Origin: Muribaculaceae bacterium
Lineage (GTDB): Bacteria; Bacteroidota; Bacteroidia; Bacteroidales; Muribaculaceae
DNA: 64,000 nucleotides
NCBI GenBank assembly: GCA_023667285.1
Contig: JAMPAK010000003.1
Coordinates: 1-64,000 of the forward strand
Direction of reading: 5' to 3'
Both the position numbers and the translations under genes were made by a program. Positions 1 to 9,925 of the stretch are shown piece by piece. Below the pieces are notes generated by a model, which saw only the letters and a list, made by a program, of their open reading frames with translations, was not told the DNA's origin and made no database searches. Positions within the stretch are counted from its first letter, which is position 1. Every line of letters starts with the position of its first letter.

Positions 1-52
1 GACTTAGGATCTAATGACTCAGGTCGTGGGGGTTCGAGTCCCTTCATGCGCA
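1..52 (+). tRNA. tRNA-Leu(UAG), 3' part only
   Basis: The window opens inside a class II tRNA. The anticodon loop reads CTTAGGA (bases 3-9), which gives anticodon UAG for leucine. It is followed by the 3' half of the anticodon stem, a long variable arm typical of tRNA-Leu, a T arm with TTCGAGT in the loop, and the 3' acceptor strand ending with discriminator A at 52. CCA is not encoded in full, as is common in Bacteroidetes. The 5' half lies outside the window. Confidence 0.88.
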
Positions 53-53
53 C

Positions 54-98
54 AAGCATCAAGCCCTTGGCTCAGTGAGAGCCAGGGGCTTGATGCTT
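54..98. terminator. 20-bp perfect hairpin, probably bidirectional terminator
   Basis: Bases 54-73 pair perfectly with 79-98 around a 5-nt loop. It lies between the tRNA-Leu (plus strand) and the end of rfbB (minus strand), so it can end transcription from both sides. There is no long U tract. Confidence 0.75.
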
Positions 99-111
99 GC
101 TGTATCTTAGA

Positions 112-1209
112 TTAACGCGACGCGAGGTCGTCTAGCCACTCTTGATTCTCGAGATACCAACGCACGGTCTTCTCGATCCCTTCCTCAAACTGAAGTGATG
201 GCTCCCACCCCAGCTCGTGCTGAAGTTTGCGTGAGTCTATGGCATAGCGCAGGTCATGTCCCGCACGGTCTGTGACATAAGTGATCAGCGATTCGCTGAA
301 TCCCTCAGGATTCCCAAGCAGTCGGTCTACGGTCTTGACAATCACCTTGACAAGATCTATGTTGCGCCATTCGTTGAAGCCACCGATATTATAGGTCTCC
401 GCAGTCTTGCCTTCATGAAATATGAGGTCGATGGCACGCGCATGATCCTCAACATAAAGCCAGTCCCTCACATTCTCACCTTTTCCATAGACTGGCAGCG
501 GCTTGCAGGCACGGATATTATTTATGAAAAGAGGAATGAGTTTCTCAGGAAACTGATATGGGCCATAGTTGTTCGAGCAGTTAGTGACAATTGTAGGCAT
601 CCCGTAGGTGTCATGATAGGCTCTGACAAAATGGTCTGAGGCTGCCTTGGAGGCTGAATAAGGCGAATGTGGCGAATAGCGGGTCTCCTCAGTGAAGAAC
701 ACCTCGCCATATGCCTCATGATGTGTGCCGGACGATGCCTTGGTCGAGAACGGAGCCTCCACTCCTGAAGGGTGAGTGATTTCAAGCGCGCCATACACCT
801 CATCTGTCGAGATGTGATAGAAGCGTTTACCCTCATAGACTTCCGGAAGCGACTCCCAATACTCCTTGGCGGCCTGAAGTAGCGAGAGCGTCCCCATCAC
901 ATTTGTGCGAGCGAATGTGAACGGATCCTTAATCGAGCGGTCCACATGACTCTCTGCCGCCAGATGAATAATACCGTCTATATGATTTTCGCGGACGATT
1001 CGGCGCACATTATCCAGGTCAGCGATATCGGCCCGAACAAAAGAGTAGTTTGGACGCTCCTCTACATCCTTGAGGTTAGCGAGATTGCCGGCATAAGTGA
1101 GTTTGTCAAGATTGACAATATGATAGTCCGGATATCGGTTGACAAACAGCCTTACGACATGACTCCCTATAAAGCCTGCTCCACCGGTGATGAGTATATT
1201 ACGCTTCAT
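112..1209 (-). CDS. rfbB: dTDP-glucose 4,6-dehydratase
   Basis: Second enzyme of dTDP-L-rhamnose synthesis: it converts dTDP-glucose to dTDP-4-keto-6-deoxyglucose. The 365-residue protein is an extended SDR with an N-terminal Rossmann motif GGAGFIG (residues 9-15), the family active-site STDE motif (134-137) and the YxxxK pair Tyr184/Lys188. The length matches the family. It is the last gene of the minus-strand exopolysaccharide operon. Its start overlaps the end of rfbD by 11 nt, so translation is probably coupled. The gene ends just before the 54-98 hairpin. Confidence 0.96.
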   Translation of the reverse strand: MKRNILITGGAGFIGSHVVRLFVNRYPDYHIVNLDKLTYAGNLANLKDVEERPNYSFVRADIADLDNVRRIVRENHIDGIIHLAAESHVDRSIKDPFTFARTNVMGTLSLLQAAKEYWESLPEVYEGKRFYHISTDEVYGALEITHPSGVEAPFSTKASSGTHHEAYGEVFFTEETRYSPHSPYSASKAASDHFVRAYHDTYGMPTIVTNCSNNYGPYQFPEKLIPLFINNIRACKPLPVYGKGENVRDWLYVEDHARAIDLIFHEGKTAETYNIGGFNEWRNIDLVKVIVKTVDRLLGNPEGFSESLITYVTDRAGHDLRYAIDSRKLQHELGWEPSLQFEEGIEKTVRWYLENQEWLDDLASR

Positions 1210-2071
1210 AAGCCTTGATATTTCTGATACACTTCCTCAGAGACTCAGTCCAATATGGGATACTCCGGCCGAAAGCCTCCTTGAATTTAGTTTTGTCGAG
1301 CACTGAGTATGACGGCCTTATCACTTTGGATGGAAATTCATTGCTGTGACACGGCAGGATGTCACACTCATTATTCCCTGCACATTCGGCTATTGACTTA
1401 GTGAAGTCATACCATGAGCACACCCCCTCGTTAGAAAAATGATAGCACCCCTCTCTCCCATCAAACTTACGGTTATCCACTATATCATATATGGCCTCCG
1501 CGAGATCCAGGGCATAAGTCGGAGTGCCCACCTGATCGAACACCACCTTAAGTTGTGGTTTCGAGGATGTCAGATTGAGCATTGTCCTGACGAAATTTTT
1601 CCCGAACTCAGAATAAAGCCACGCCGTACGGATTATGACATAGCGGCATCCGCTCGCCTCGATGGCCTGTTCGCCGTGCAGTTTCGTCAGACCATACACT
1701 CCCGTTGGGTTGACAGGTTCAGTCTCTGTGCGTGGAGTATTGCCCTGCGAGCCGCCAAACACATAGTCAGTAGATATATGTATCAGTACTCCATCCTGCT
1801 TCTTGATGGAGTGTGCAAGATTGCCTACGGCAGTGGCATTCAGCAGTTCAGCAGTAGCCTCATCATCCTCAGCCTTATCGACATTGGTATATGCTGCACA
1901 ATTGACAATGACGCGGATATCATTGTCGCAGACCATACTGTCCACACCTTTGGCATCCGTTATGTCGAGTTCTGCGACATCAGTGAATATGTAATTATCT
2001 TCAGACCGGGCTGCTACAATCCGCATTTCATTGCCCAGCTGGCCGTTGGCTCCTGTGACAAGTATATTCAT
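1199..2071 (-). CDS. rfbD: dTDP-4-dehydrorhamnose reductase
   Basis: Final step of dTDP-L-rhamnose synthesis: NAD(P)H-dependent reduction of dTDP-4-keto-L-rhamnose. The 290-residue SDR protein has the nucleotide-binding motif TGANGQLG (6-13), a HISTDYVF stretch near residue 98, and the catalytic pair Tyr126/Lys130. It overlaps rfbC by 4 nt (ATGA) and rfbB by 11 nt, within the compact rfbACDB set. Confidence 0.95.
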   Translation of the reverse strand: MNILVTGANGQLGNEMRIVAARSEDNYIFTDVAELDITDAKGVDSMVCDNDIRVIVNCAAYTNVDKAEDDEATAELLNATAVGNLAHSIKKQDGVLIHISTDYVFGGSQGNTPRTETEPVNPTGVYGLTKLHGEQAIEASGCRYVIIRTAWLYSEFGKNFVRTMLNLTSSKPQLKVVFDQVGTPTYALDLAEAIYDIVDNRKFDGREGCYHFSNEGVCSWYDFTKSIAECAGNNECDILPCHSNEFPSKVIRPSYSVLDKTKFKEAFGRSIPYWTESLRKCIRNIKAYEA

Positions 2072-2625
2072 AGCGTGAAGGGTGATTCAAAATCCTTAAG
2101 CAAGGGATGTCGGGTGTCTTTCTCGCTCATTATGGCGTCTTCATTCGTGAAGCGCCAGTCTATACCTATAGTATCATCGAACAAAGAGATGCCCCCCTCT
2201 GACTCCGGATGATAGAATTCATCGCATTTATACTGGAAAACAGCAACATCTGACAGCACGGCGAATCCATGGGCAAACCCCTTGGGGATAAAAAAGCCCA
2301 AATGATTGTCGGCGCTCAGTTCTATGGCACAATATTTCCCATAGGTCGGCGATCCCTTGCGTAAATCGACCGCAACGTCCAGGACTGCCCCAACGACACA
2401 TCTAACCAGTTTAGCCTGAGAAAAGGGCGGCCTCTGGAAATGCAGTCCTCTGACCACACCACGGGTCGACATCGATTCATTGTCCTGCACGAAGCGGACC
2501 GGATATATCTTATCATCGAACTCCCGCTGAGAGAAACTCTCAAAAAAATAGCCTCTGGAATCCTTGAAAACCCTCGGTTCTATGACATACAGACCTTCTA
2601 TATCTGCCTTCCTTACATCCATCAA
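2068..2625 (-). CDS. rfbC: dTDP-4-dehydrorhamnose 3,5-epimerase
   Basis: Epimerises dTDP-4-keto-6-deoxyglucose at C3 and C5. The 185-residue protein has the RmlC cupin pattern: an early DxRGYFxES segment (22-30), catalytic His62 in RGLHFQ, and a conserved [10 protein letters not shown] segment. Usual family length. It overlaps rfbA and rfbD by 4 nt each, showing coupled translation in the order A-C-D-B. Confidence 0.96.
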   Translation of the reverse strand: MMDVRKADIEGLYVIEPRVFKDSRGYFFESFSQREFDDKIYPVRFVQDNESMSTRGVVRGLHFQRPPFSQAKLVRCVVGAVLDVAVDLRKGSPTYGKYCAIELSADNHLGFFIPKGFAHGFAVLSDVAVFQYKCDEFYHPESEGGISLFDDTIGIDWRFTNEDAIMSEKDTRHPLLKDFESPFTL

Positions 2626-3527
2626 TCCAAATTCTTGTAGTGTGTGCGGTCTATCTCATCAACAACCTTCAGAAGATAGCGGCCATATTGATTATTCTTC
2701 ATCGCCGAGGCCATCTCCATCATCTTCTCACGGCTGATCCATTCCCGTCTGTATGCAATCCCCTCAAGACACCCGATTTTCAGCCCTTGACGCTTCTCGA
2801 GCACCTCCACATAGATTGATGCCTCGGCCAGAGAGTCGTGTGTCCCGGTGTCAAGCCATGCAAAGCCGTGCGGCAGCGTCTGCACCTTGAGCTTACCATC
2901 ACTCAGATATGTCTGGTTGACTGTTGTTATCTCAAGCTCACCGCGGGCTGATGGTTTGATTTGTGCTGCGATGTCTACCACATTGTTGGGATAGAAATAA
3001 AGCCCCACAACTGCATAATTTGACTTCGGGCACTCAGGTTTCTCCTCAATTGAGAGACAGTTCCCATCCTTGTCAAACTCAGCCACGCCATAGCGCTCAG
3101 GGTCATTTACCCAGTAGCCAAACACAGTGGCCTTACCATCACACTCCGCCGAACGGACAGCCTCCTTAAGCATAGCAGAGAAACCTGCCCCGTGAAAAAT
3201 ATTATCGCCTAAGACAAGGCAGACAGCATCATCCCCTATGAACTCGCGGCCTATTATGAAAGCCTGTGCCAAGCCGTCCGGCGAAGGTTGTTCTGCATAT
3301 TCAAACCTCACCCCGAAGTCACTGCCATCACCCAGCAGCCGTTTGAAGCCGGGGAGGTCATAGGGAGTGGAGATGATCAATATCTCCCGGATTCCGGCAT
3401 TCATCAACACAGAGATGGGATAATAGATCATCGGTTTGTCATAGATGGGCAGCAATTGCTTGGACACCCCCTTTGTGATGGGATAAAGCCGTGTGCCAGA
3501 CCCTCCTGCAAGAACAATTCCTTTCAT
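2622..3527 (-). CDS. rfbA: Glucose-1-phosphate thymidylyltransferase
   Basis: First step of the dTDP-L-rhamnose pathway: dTTP plus glucose-1-phosphate gives dTDP-glucose. The 301-residue protein starts [16 protein letters not shown], the nucleotidyltransferase signature (residues 8-13 GGSGTR), followed by [15 protein letters not shown]. The [10 protein letters not shown] segment matches RmlA. It lies 29 bp downstream of the membrane dehydratase gene and overlaps rfbC by 4 nt. Confidence 0.96.
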   Translation of the reverse strand: MKGIVLAGGSGTRLYPITKGVSKQLLPIYDKPMIYYPISVLMNAGIREILIISTPYDLPGFKRLLGDGSDFGVRFEYAEQPSPDGLAQAFIIGREFIGDDAVCLVLGDNIFHGAGFSAMLKEAVRSAECDGKATVFGYWVNDPERYGVAEFDKDGNCLSIEEKPECPKSNYAVVGLYFYPNNVVDIAAQIKPSARGELEITTVNQTYLSDGKLKVQTLPHGFAWLDTGTHDSLAEASIYVEVLEKRQGLKIGCLEGIAYRREWISREKMMEMASAMKNNQYGRYLLKVVDEIDRTHYKNLD

Positions 3528-3556
3528 ATCGGCTGAGTTAATATTCGAGAAATCAA

Positions 3557-5479
3557 TTATTTCTCACTGTCATATTTTTCATAAATGGAATTTTTGCTCT
3601 TAAACTCAGGGACAATTCGCTTCATCAGTCGCACCATGTCGTTGACTTCGACATCCGTAGCAAATTTTGTCAGATCCTCCACAGCCATCTTGGCATCTTC
3701 GTGAGGATATTCACGCGCCTTGGCAATGAAAATGCGCTCATGAGTGGTCGGAATGGTATTCTCCTTGGTTGCCAAAACCTCCTCATAGAGTTTCTCCCCG
3801 GGGCGCAGTCCGGTAAACTCTATCTTTATGTCGCGGTCCACCTCAAGTCCGGCAAGATGAATCATGCGCTCAGCAAGGGTGACAATCTTAACGGACTGTC
3901 CCATGTCAAAGACAAATATCTGTGTCCCTGTTGAGAAGGTCGCGGCCTCCATCACCAGGCGGCATGCCTCCGGTATGGTCATGAAGAACCGATTGATCTC
4001 CGGGTGAGTAACCGTTATGGGGCCTCCGTGCTCAAGTTGCTCCCTGAAGCGAGGGATGACCGAACCGTTCGACCCGAGCACATTGCCGAATCGGGTTGTG
4101 ACAAAGGTTGTGTTGCCCTTCACAAACCCTTTCTCGATTGCCAGACCCAGCGATTGCACATATATTTCGGCCAGGCGCTTTGTGCATCCCATGATGTTGG
4201 TGGGATTCACCGCCTTGTCAGTCGAAATCATCACCATCTTCTCGACTCCATATTCCACACACATGTCGGCCACTTGACGCGAGCCGGTGACATTCACTCT
4301 CACAGCCTCACATGGATTCTCCTCCATAAGAGGGACATGCTTGTAGGCTGCCGCATGGAAGACAATCTGAGGATGATACTCCTTGAAGACATAGTCAAGC
4401 CTGCTGCGCGACCTTACATCGCCAATCACAGGGACAAAATCCAGTTCGGGAAACTTGTCATCGAGCTCCAGCCTGATGTTGTGCAGTGGCGTCTCTGCAT
4501 TATCAAAGAGGATGAGCTGTTTTATTCCAAACGTAGCCAGCTGTCGGCACAGTTCCGAGCCGATAGATCCGGCTGCGCCTGTCACCATCACCACCTTGTC
4601 CTTGAAATTGGCAATAATCTCCTCCATGGAGATCTTAATCTCCGGACGGCCGAGAAGATCCTCAATCTTAATCTTGCGAATATAGTTGTTGACAGCCTTT
4701 CCCTCAGTCATCTCATCAATGCCGGGCATGATATAGGTCTTCAGTGAGGCTTTATGACAGAAATTTATGAGTCTGTCCTGTTCCGCTCTGGCATCTGCCA
4801 CATAGGGGAAGAGTATGCCGTCAATCATTAGTTTTGCAGCGAGATTCTTGATGTCCTCAGAATCCCTGAAATAATACACTCGCATCCCCGCAAGCTGATG
4901 TCCCACCAACTGTTTGCCGAAGGCGATAAATCCCACGATTTGATAGTGGGGCGAGTTTCTAAGGCGCGCCACTGTCGAGGCGGCCTTATCGCTGATGCCA
5001 TAGATCAACACCTTCTTCAATTCGCATGAAGCCTTATAGTTGCTCTTCACCCTGTCATAGAGCGCTACCATGAATACCCTTATCAGCATCAAGGCTCCCA
5101 GCGAGATGAAGAAGTCTATGAACAGCATCCCATAGAGGAGTCCGCTCGACACACTGAATGTCGTGAATGCAAGCATCGTGACATAGAGAATAATCTCCTT
5201 GCCCAAAAGCACAACACTGAAACGTCCTATCTCACGAAGTGTCGAATAGCGGATAATGGCTCTATAGACCCTGCCAGCCCTGAAGGCGATGGCCGATGAC
5301 AGGAAAGACAGCCCCAGCCAAAGGAGCATATTAAGTGAGCCGAAGTCAAACGTCGGGATAAGGAGATAGAGAAGCATCAACACTGACATTGATGCGACCA
5401 CTGAACCAATCACATCAAGCAGAAACACGGCCCCCGTGTTGAGGAACCTCTTATGATAATATTCTTTAATGTTAAACAC
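3557..5479 (-). CDS. Membrane-bound nucleoside-diphosphate-sugar 4,6-dehydratase (FlaA1/CapD/WbpM family)
   Basis: The 640-residue protein has about four N-terminal membrane helices (roughly 15-140), a linker Rossmann-like domain (150-270) and a C-terminal SDR domain with [11 protein letters not shown] (299-309). The catalytic Tyr of ordinary SDRs is replaced by Met430 with Lys434 (MGCTK, after STDK 419-422), as known for the large WbpM-type dehydratases. The family usually acts on UDP-GlcNAc at C4/C6 to start synthesis of amino-deoxy sugars. The substrate here is inferred. It sits between wzc and rfbA, so it probably supplies a precursor for the same polymer. Confidence 0.9.
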   Translation of the reverse strand: MFNIKEYYHKRFLNTGAVFLLDVIGSVVASMSVLMLLYLLIPTFDFGSLNMLLWLGLSFLSSAIAFRAGRVYRAIIRYSTLREIGRFSVVLLGKEIILYVTMLAFTTFSVSSGLLYGMLFIDFFISLGALMLIRVFMVALYDRVKSNYKASCELKKVLIYGISDKAASTVARLRNSPHYQIVGFIAFGKQLVGHQLAGMRVYYFRDSEDIKNLAAKLMIDGILFPYVADARAEQDRLINFCHKASLKTYIMPGIDEMTEGKAVNNYIRKIKIEDLLGRPEIKISMEEIIANFKDKVVMVTGAAGSIGSELCRQLATFGIKQLILFDNAETPLHNIRLELDDKFPELDFVPVIGDVRSRSRLDYVFKEYHPQIVFHAAAYKHVPLMEENPCEAVRVNVTGSRQVADMCVEYGVEKMVMISTDKAVNPTNIMGCTKRLAEIYVQSLGLAIEKGFVKGNTTFVTTRFGNVLGSNGSVIPRFREQLEHGGPITVTHPEINRFFMTIPEACRLVMEAATFSTGTQIFVFDMGQSVKIVTLAERMIHLAGLEVDRDIKIEFTGLRPGEKLYEEVLATKENTIPTTHERIFIAKAREYPHEDAKMAVEDLTKFATDVEVNDMVRLMKRIVPEFKSKNSIYEKYDSEK

Positions 5480-5590
5480 AGTTGCGAAATTTTTAGATTT
5501 ACAGTTAGGTGACTAAGAAAAGTAAGTGATGAGACAAGTATATGTATAAGGAGTCTCTCGATGGTGATGAACAGAGATTTGACAGAATAT

Positions 5591-5636
5591 CTATAGTCAT
5601 GGAGGACATTGTCTGCAATGTCCTCCATGACTATGG
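5591..5636 (-). terminator. Stable hairpin downstream of wzc
   Basis: Bases 5591-5611 pair with 5616-5636 around a 4-nt loop, about 21 bp including one G-T pair. It starts 3 bp after the wzc stop codon. It may partly terminate or process the transcript and so lower expression of the dehydratase and rfb genes relative to wza-wzc. Nothing else is seen in the 160-bp gap; a 72-codon frame across it has no recognisable features. Confidence 0.65.
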
Positions 5637-5639
5637 ATT

Positions 5640-8072
5640 TCAGTCTTTCTTCTTATGTTTCTTACCCTTGTGGCCTTCATAGTTATAGCCATATCCGTAG
5701 CCATAGCCATAACCATATCGATAGCCGTGAGAGTAACCATAACGAGAGCGCGAGAGCGGGGTGCCATTGAGGATAAGAGCCATTGAGCGATATTTCTTAT
5801 CCTGATACATCCTCTCGAGTTCGCTGAGCATGGCGCGTTCAAGCACACCTGCGCGGATCACAAAGATTGTCCGGTCCACATGGGCATCAATGATCTGTGC
5901 ATCGGCCACAACCTCGACGGGAGGACAGTCGATGAAGACATAATCGTAAAGAGGACGGACTGTCTCAATGAGTTCGGCCAGGCGCGGCGACTCAAGAAGT
6001 TCTGTGGGGTTGGGTGGAACAGGTCCCACCGGAAGGATGTTGAGATTGGGATTTTCAGAATCGTTTACAATCAGGGCTGGGAGCTCCACGCTCGGATCGG
6101 CCAGATAGTTGGCGAGACCATGGTCAGGTGAACCTACATAGGCCGAAGTTGAGCCGTGGCGCATATCGCCGTCTATCACAAGCACTTTCTTTCCCTTTAG
6201 AGCCATCGTCATGCCGAGGTTGACGGTGATGAACGACTTACCTGAGCCGGGATTGAACGAGGTCAAGCCTATTATATTGGCTCCGTTGCCAGAATGTCTC
6301 ATGAAGTCGACATTTGTGCGCAGCACACGGAATGCCTCGTTGATGATGTCGCGCTTGCCCTCCTTGACCACGAGTGAGTTGACCTCCCCGTCATCCTTGC
6401 GGGCTTTCTGGCGAGAGATATTTATATCCTGAGGAATCTCCCCGAGGAACGGAAGCGACAGGTGCTCGATGTCCTTACGTCCTCTCACCTTGGTGTTGCT
6501 CGCCTCAATAAGATATATGATTCCAAACGGAAGGAGAAGACCGATGAGAGCCGCAATCAGCAGAATTTTGGAGCGGGCAGGGGTCGGAGGAACTCCAGCA
6601 GGGCCGGGATTGTTGACAACTCGTGTATTGTATGCAGTGAAAGCCTGAGTAAGCTCGTTCTCCTCACGCTTCTGCAGGAGGAACAGATAGAGCGACTCCT
6701 TCACCTTCTGCTGACGCTCCACAGTGAGCAGATACTTGGCCTGGGTGGGAGAAGAGGCTAGTTTTGATGTGGTCACCGCCTGACTTGACTGAAGTGAGCG
6801 CAGCTCAGTGTTGAGAGCAGCTATCTGATTGTCGACAGTGGCAATCATCGCATTTCGCAGCGCGGCGAGTTGCTGGTCAAGCGAGATGACAAGGGGGTTA
6901 GTGTCTGATGACTTCTCCACCAGATTGTTGCGCTGAAGAAGCATGTCATTGTACTCAGCCACCTGGCGTGCGATATCCCCGACAAGGCCTGAGTTTGCAG
7001 GGAGAAGTTGGTTGCGCGAAGATTCGTTGGTGAGATAAGACCTCACGAACTTAGCCATCTGAAGTTTGTTGTTGATCTCCATGATATTACCTGAGATCTG
7101 TTGGCTCTGGCTCATATACATGGATGATGCGGCTCCGACATCCGGGATCAAGTGCTCCGACTTATAGGAAGAGATATCATTATCAACATTTCCAAGTTCT
7201 CGCTCAATGACACCGAGACGCTCGTTGATGAACTCTGAGGTCGAGACTGCAATCTCATTCATATCCCTTATCCATGAGTCCTTGTAGACACCTATAAGGG
7301 TTGACAACACATCGTCGGCTCTCTGGATTGAGTAGTCAGACATTGTGAGTCGGATCACATTTTTATTGTCCTTGGTCTGAGAGACTGTCAATCTCGATGA
7401 ATAGATGGCCAGCGCAGTGGCTTCAGGGAGTTTATCGGCCTTGAGCGACACCGTATGACCCTTCACATATGCTGCCGTAGGCGAGATGACGATGGTGCCG
7501 ATGGGCGTTGAGATTGAGTCCTTTAGGACACCGCTGAAAGAGCCATCAAACTTCCGGCTTCCACTCTTTATATCTGAGATGCTGACCTTTCCAGCCTTGT
7601 CAACATCAATTTCCATCGATGCCGATGCGTCTGTGGGAAAGTTGACAATTTCAAGTCTGACTGGCAGCGACGTCCCATAGGCAACCTCATCGTGGAATCT
7701 TCCGGGAGAATAATACTCTACATCAAGCCCAAGACGCTTGATGACATCAGCCATCAAGTCGCCGGAACGAAGATTCGTGATCTCGTTGTCGACGTTGGTA
7801 TGACTGTTTACCAGTCCCAGGTCCGTAAAATCCACCGTTCCGGCGGTCTGCCCTTTGGATGAATCCTTAATCATAAGCTCAGCCGCACGGGTATAGAGGC
7901 TAGGGGTCCGCAACACATATATAAAGGCCAGACCGACACACACAACAAGCGACAGCAGTATCCAGGGCCACTTCCTCAGTGTGAGAAAGACGACATCCAG
8001 GATGGGAAGAGTGCCGTTGTCAGCGTCCTGAGTCCTCTTCCATGAATTTTCCTGAGAATTGTGTTCAGACAT
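5640..8072 (-). CDS. Wzc-like polysaccharide co-polymerase / tyrosine autokinase
   Basis: Inner-membrane chain-length regulator and BY-kinase of Wzx/Wzy-type export. In 810 residues: first membrane helix 35-54, Wzz domain, periplasmic coiled-coil region (about 280-480), second helix about 502-523, then a cytoplasmic kinase domain with Walker A NPGSGKS (607-613), Walker A' VLVIDGDMR (630-638) and Walker B YVFIDCPP (711-718). The C-terminus is a tyrosine cluster: ten Tyr between 778 and 798, mostly in GY repeats, then a Lys/His-rich end. Such clusters are autophosphorylation sites in the family. It starts 1 nt after wza, so the pair is coupled. Confidence 0.93.
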   Translation of the reverse strand: MSEHNSQENSWKRTQDADNGTLPILDVVFLTLRKWPWILLSLVVCVGLAFIYVLRTPSLYTRAAELMIKDSSKGQTAGTVDFTDLGLVNSHTNVDNEITNLRSGDLMADVIKRLGLDVEYYSPGRFHDEVAYGTSLPVRLEIVNFPTDASASMEIDVDKAGKVSISDIKSGSRKFDGSFSGVLKDSISTPIGTIVISPTAAYVKGHTVSLKADKLPEATALAIYSSRLTVSQTKDNKNVIRLTMSDYSIQRADDVLSTLIGVYKDSWIRDMNEIAVSTSEFINERLGVIERELGNVDNDISSYKSEHLIPDVGAASSMYMSQSQQISGNIMEINNKLQMAKFVRSYLTNESSRNQLLPANSGLVGDIARQVAEYNDMLLQRNNLVEKSSDTNPLVISLDQQLAALRNAMIATVDNQIAALNTELRSLQSSQAVTTSKLASSPTQAKYLLTVERQQKVKESLYLFLLQKREENELTQAFTAYNTRVVNNPGPAGVPPTPARSKILLIAALIGLLLPFGIIYLIEASNTKVRGRKDIEHLSLPFLGEIPQDINISRQKARKDDGEVNSLVVKEGKRDIINEAFRVLRTNVDFMRHSGNGANIIGLTSFNPGSGKSFITVNLGMTMALKGKKVLVIDGDMRHGSTSAYVGSPDHGLANYLADPSVELPALIVNDSENPNLNILPVGPVPPNPTELLESPRLAELIETVRPLYDYVFIDCPPVEVVADAQIIDAHVDRTIFVIRAGVLERAMLSELERMYQDKKYRSMALILNGTPLSRSRYGYSHGYRYGYGYGYGYGYNYEGHKGKKHKKKD

Positions 8073-8073
8073 A

Positions 8074-8907
8074 TTACTTAGTAAGGCTTATGATGAGTGT
8101 TGCGATCGTGAGACCAAACGAGCCGATAGACATCCAGAATGCCGGGGTAAAAGGAGACTCTCCCGTGGCTGTTGTCTGACGCTTGATCTTATTGTTGGGC
8201 TCTACATAGATCACATCATTCTGCTGCATGTAGTAGACCGGTGAGGCTGCCAAAGCGTCGATGTCAAGGAGGTTGACCCTATAGGCTTTCTGAGAGCCGT
8301 CTCCCTGTTCGCGAAGCACAAGGATATCCTCGCGCTTGCCGTTCACATTCAGGTCGCCGGCCATCGCTATAGCGTCTACGATGGTGATATGGTCCTTATT
8401 GAACTCGATTCTGCCGGGCGAACTGACCTCTCCGAGAACGGTGATACCCGTATTGGCAAACTCTACTGTCACGATGGGATCCTTGACCAGGTCGCGCTCA
8501 ATGAGTTCACGCTCAATGTAAAGTCCTACCTCATAGCGAGTCATGCCTGCTATGTGGAGTTTGCCAAGGATGGGGAAGTTGATGTTGCCTTCGGGGTCGA
8601 CAGTGTAGAGCGACACATTGCCGTTACTGGTGTTTGTCGTCCCTATACCCCTGGTGCCGCTCGTCGAGTTGCCCAGCCTGTTCTGAACCTGCAGTAGGTT
8701 GAACAATGTCGAGAGTGCCGGGTCAGGTGTGTTAACCATTATGGAGAGTTTATCCTCCGGCTTCACTTTCATCTCAAGTGGAAGAAGCGGATTGACTACA
8801 TCACCTTCCAGCGCATCCTGGAAATAGGTGATGTTCTTTGGTGTGCTGCAAGATGTCACCAGGAGCATTGCTACCGCCGCGGCCGCGGCCAAAACTTTGA
8901 ATTTCAT
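8074..8907 (-). CDS. Wza-like polysaccharide export lipoprotein
   Basis: Outer-membrane export channel subunit. The 277-residue protein has a lipoprotein signal peptide (LLVTSC, lipidated Cys20), a polysaccharide-export domain (KPEDKLSIMV region, about 50-140), an SLBB-type domain (GEVSSPGRIEF, about 155-230) and a C-terminal hydrophobic helix (about 253-275) as expected for the Wza helical pore. It is the first gene of the minus-strand operon and is followed after 1 nt by wzc. It is shorter than enterobacterial Wza, as is usual in Bacteroidetes. Confidence 0.92.
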   Translation of the reverse strand: MKFKVLAAAAAVAMLLVTSCSTPKNITYFQDALEGDVVNPLLPLEMKVKPEDKLSIMVNTPDPALSTLFNLLQVQNRLGNSTSGTRGIGTTNTSNGNVSLYTVDPEGNINFPILGKLHIAGMTRYEVGLYIERELIERDLVKDPIVTVEFANTGITVLGEVSSPGRIEFNKDHITIVDAIAMAGDLNVNGKREDILVLREQGDGSQKAYRVNLLDIDALAASPVYYMQQNDVIYVEPNNKIKRQTTATGESPFTPAFWMSIGSFGLTIATLIISLTK

Positions 8908-9239
8908 CAGTAATAGCAGATGATTGTGTTAGTATGTATGAATGAAAGTGACTGAGCCACGCCCTGTCGGGACACCGAAACAACAATTCCGGGCGAATCT
9001 GTCTAATCCGTCCCTCTCATAGCGTGTATCACGAACCGATTGCATATCTATTTTCTTCCTTAGGCTCCATAGATGGAGGTTAGAACTATCACAACACAGC
9101 CAACATCTACAGCCCTCTGCCGGACAAACGGTTTGCACAACCACTCCCTGGCACAGCAACCTGATGCAAAGGTCATTCCGGACAACCGAAGGCGAATCCA
9201 CACCACCGGCAATCCGGGAAGTCGGCTCTATTGCGTCCG
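8908..9239 (-). promoter_or_regulatory. Long untranslated leader of the wza operon
   Basis: About 325 nt separate the predicted start site (near 9233) from the wza start codon, and no credible gene is seen. It holds small inverted repeats such as CTCCA/TGGAG around 9065-9078. In Bacteroides capsule loci, long leaders are sites of UpxY (NusG-like) antitermination. That role is only an inference here, and no upxY gene is in the window. Confidence 0.4.
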
Positions 9240-9270
9240 CAAAGTTACAAAAATTTAAACAAACAGCAAC
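9240..9270 (-). promoter_or_regulatory. Promoter for the wza-wzc-rfb operon
   Basis: On the minus strand TAACTTTG (9247-9240) fits the Bacteroidetes -7 consensus TAnnTTTG. GTTG (9270-9267) is a 3-of-4 match to the -33 box, with a 19-bp spacer. It lies between the maf stop and the wza leader. Confidence 0.6.
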
Positions 9271-9286
9271 ATCTGTTATGTTAAAT

Positions 9287-9880
9287 TTAGTCCATATCCT
9301 TGAGCGCCTGATAGAGACGGTGGACAGGGAGACCCATGACATTATAGAAACTTCCGCGTATCGAACTGATGGCCGCAGCCCCTATCCATTCCTGGATTCC
9401 ATATGCTCCGGCCTTGTCAAGGGGGGTATATGTCTCAACATAATAGGCAATCTCATCAGGTGTCAAGGGAGCGAAATCCACCTCTGTCTCAACGCTCCAT
9501 GTCTGGCGCGAGGTGGCCGTGCGGACAGTGACACCCGTTATCACAGCCTGGGTCTTTCCCTGGAGCATCGCCAGCATATCCGTGGCCTCCATCAGCGAGG
9601 CGGGCTTCCCAAGAACCACGCCGTCGAGTATGACGACAGTGTCTGCTGCGATGACAAGTCGTCTGTCATCAAGTTCAAGGGGATAAGCGTCAGCTTTCAG
9701 TTGAGACAGATAAGCCGGTATATCCTCAGGTGTCATGCCGGAGGGAACGGTCTCATCCACCGGGTGGGAAGTGTCGACTGTGAAGTCTATATCGAGCATT
9801 TTGAGCAACTCACGGCGGCGGGGCGAGCCACTCGCCAGGACAACATCATACTTGTCCAAGTTTGGAAGCGGATGGAACAT
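9287..9880 (-). CDS. maf: Maf-family nucleotide pyrophosphatase
   Basis: Maf/YhdE-type hydrolase that removes pyrophosphate from non-canonical or dTTP/UTP nucleotides. The 197-residue protein carries the N-terminal signature LASGSPRRRELL (residues 14-25), the ADTVV motif with its catalytic Asp, and the C-terminal GSFYNVMGLP segment. It follows ssb by 45 bp on the same strand and ends at the wza promoter region. Confidence 0.94.
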   Translation of the reverse strand: MFHPLPNLDKYDVVLASGSPRRRELLKMLDIDFTVDTSHPVDETVPSGMTPEDIPAYLSQLKADAYPLELDDRRLVIAADTVVILDGVVLGKPASLMEATDMLAMLQGKTQAVITGVTVRTATSRQTWSVETEVDFAPLTPDEIAYYVETYTPLDKAGAYGIQEWIGAAAISSIRGSFYNVMGLPVHRLYQALKDMD

Positions 9881-9925
9881 ATTCTAAAACAGTTGAACGG
9901 AACAGATGAAAGAAACAAACTGAGA

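Noticed and set aside
5410..5628. 72-codon minus-strand frame between wzc and the dehydratase gene
   Set aside because: It runs over the hairpin and into the dehydratase gene in another frame, with no domain or signal pattern.
8929..9342. 137-codon minus-strand frame over the wza leader and maf end
   Set aside because: It overlaps the promoter and maf in another frame and has unstructured composition; treated as a shadow in a leader.
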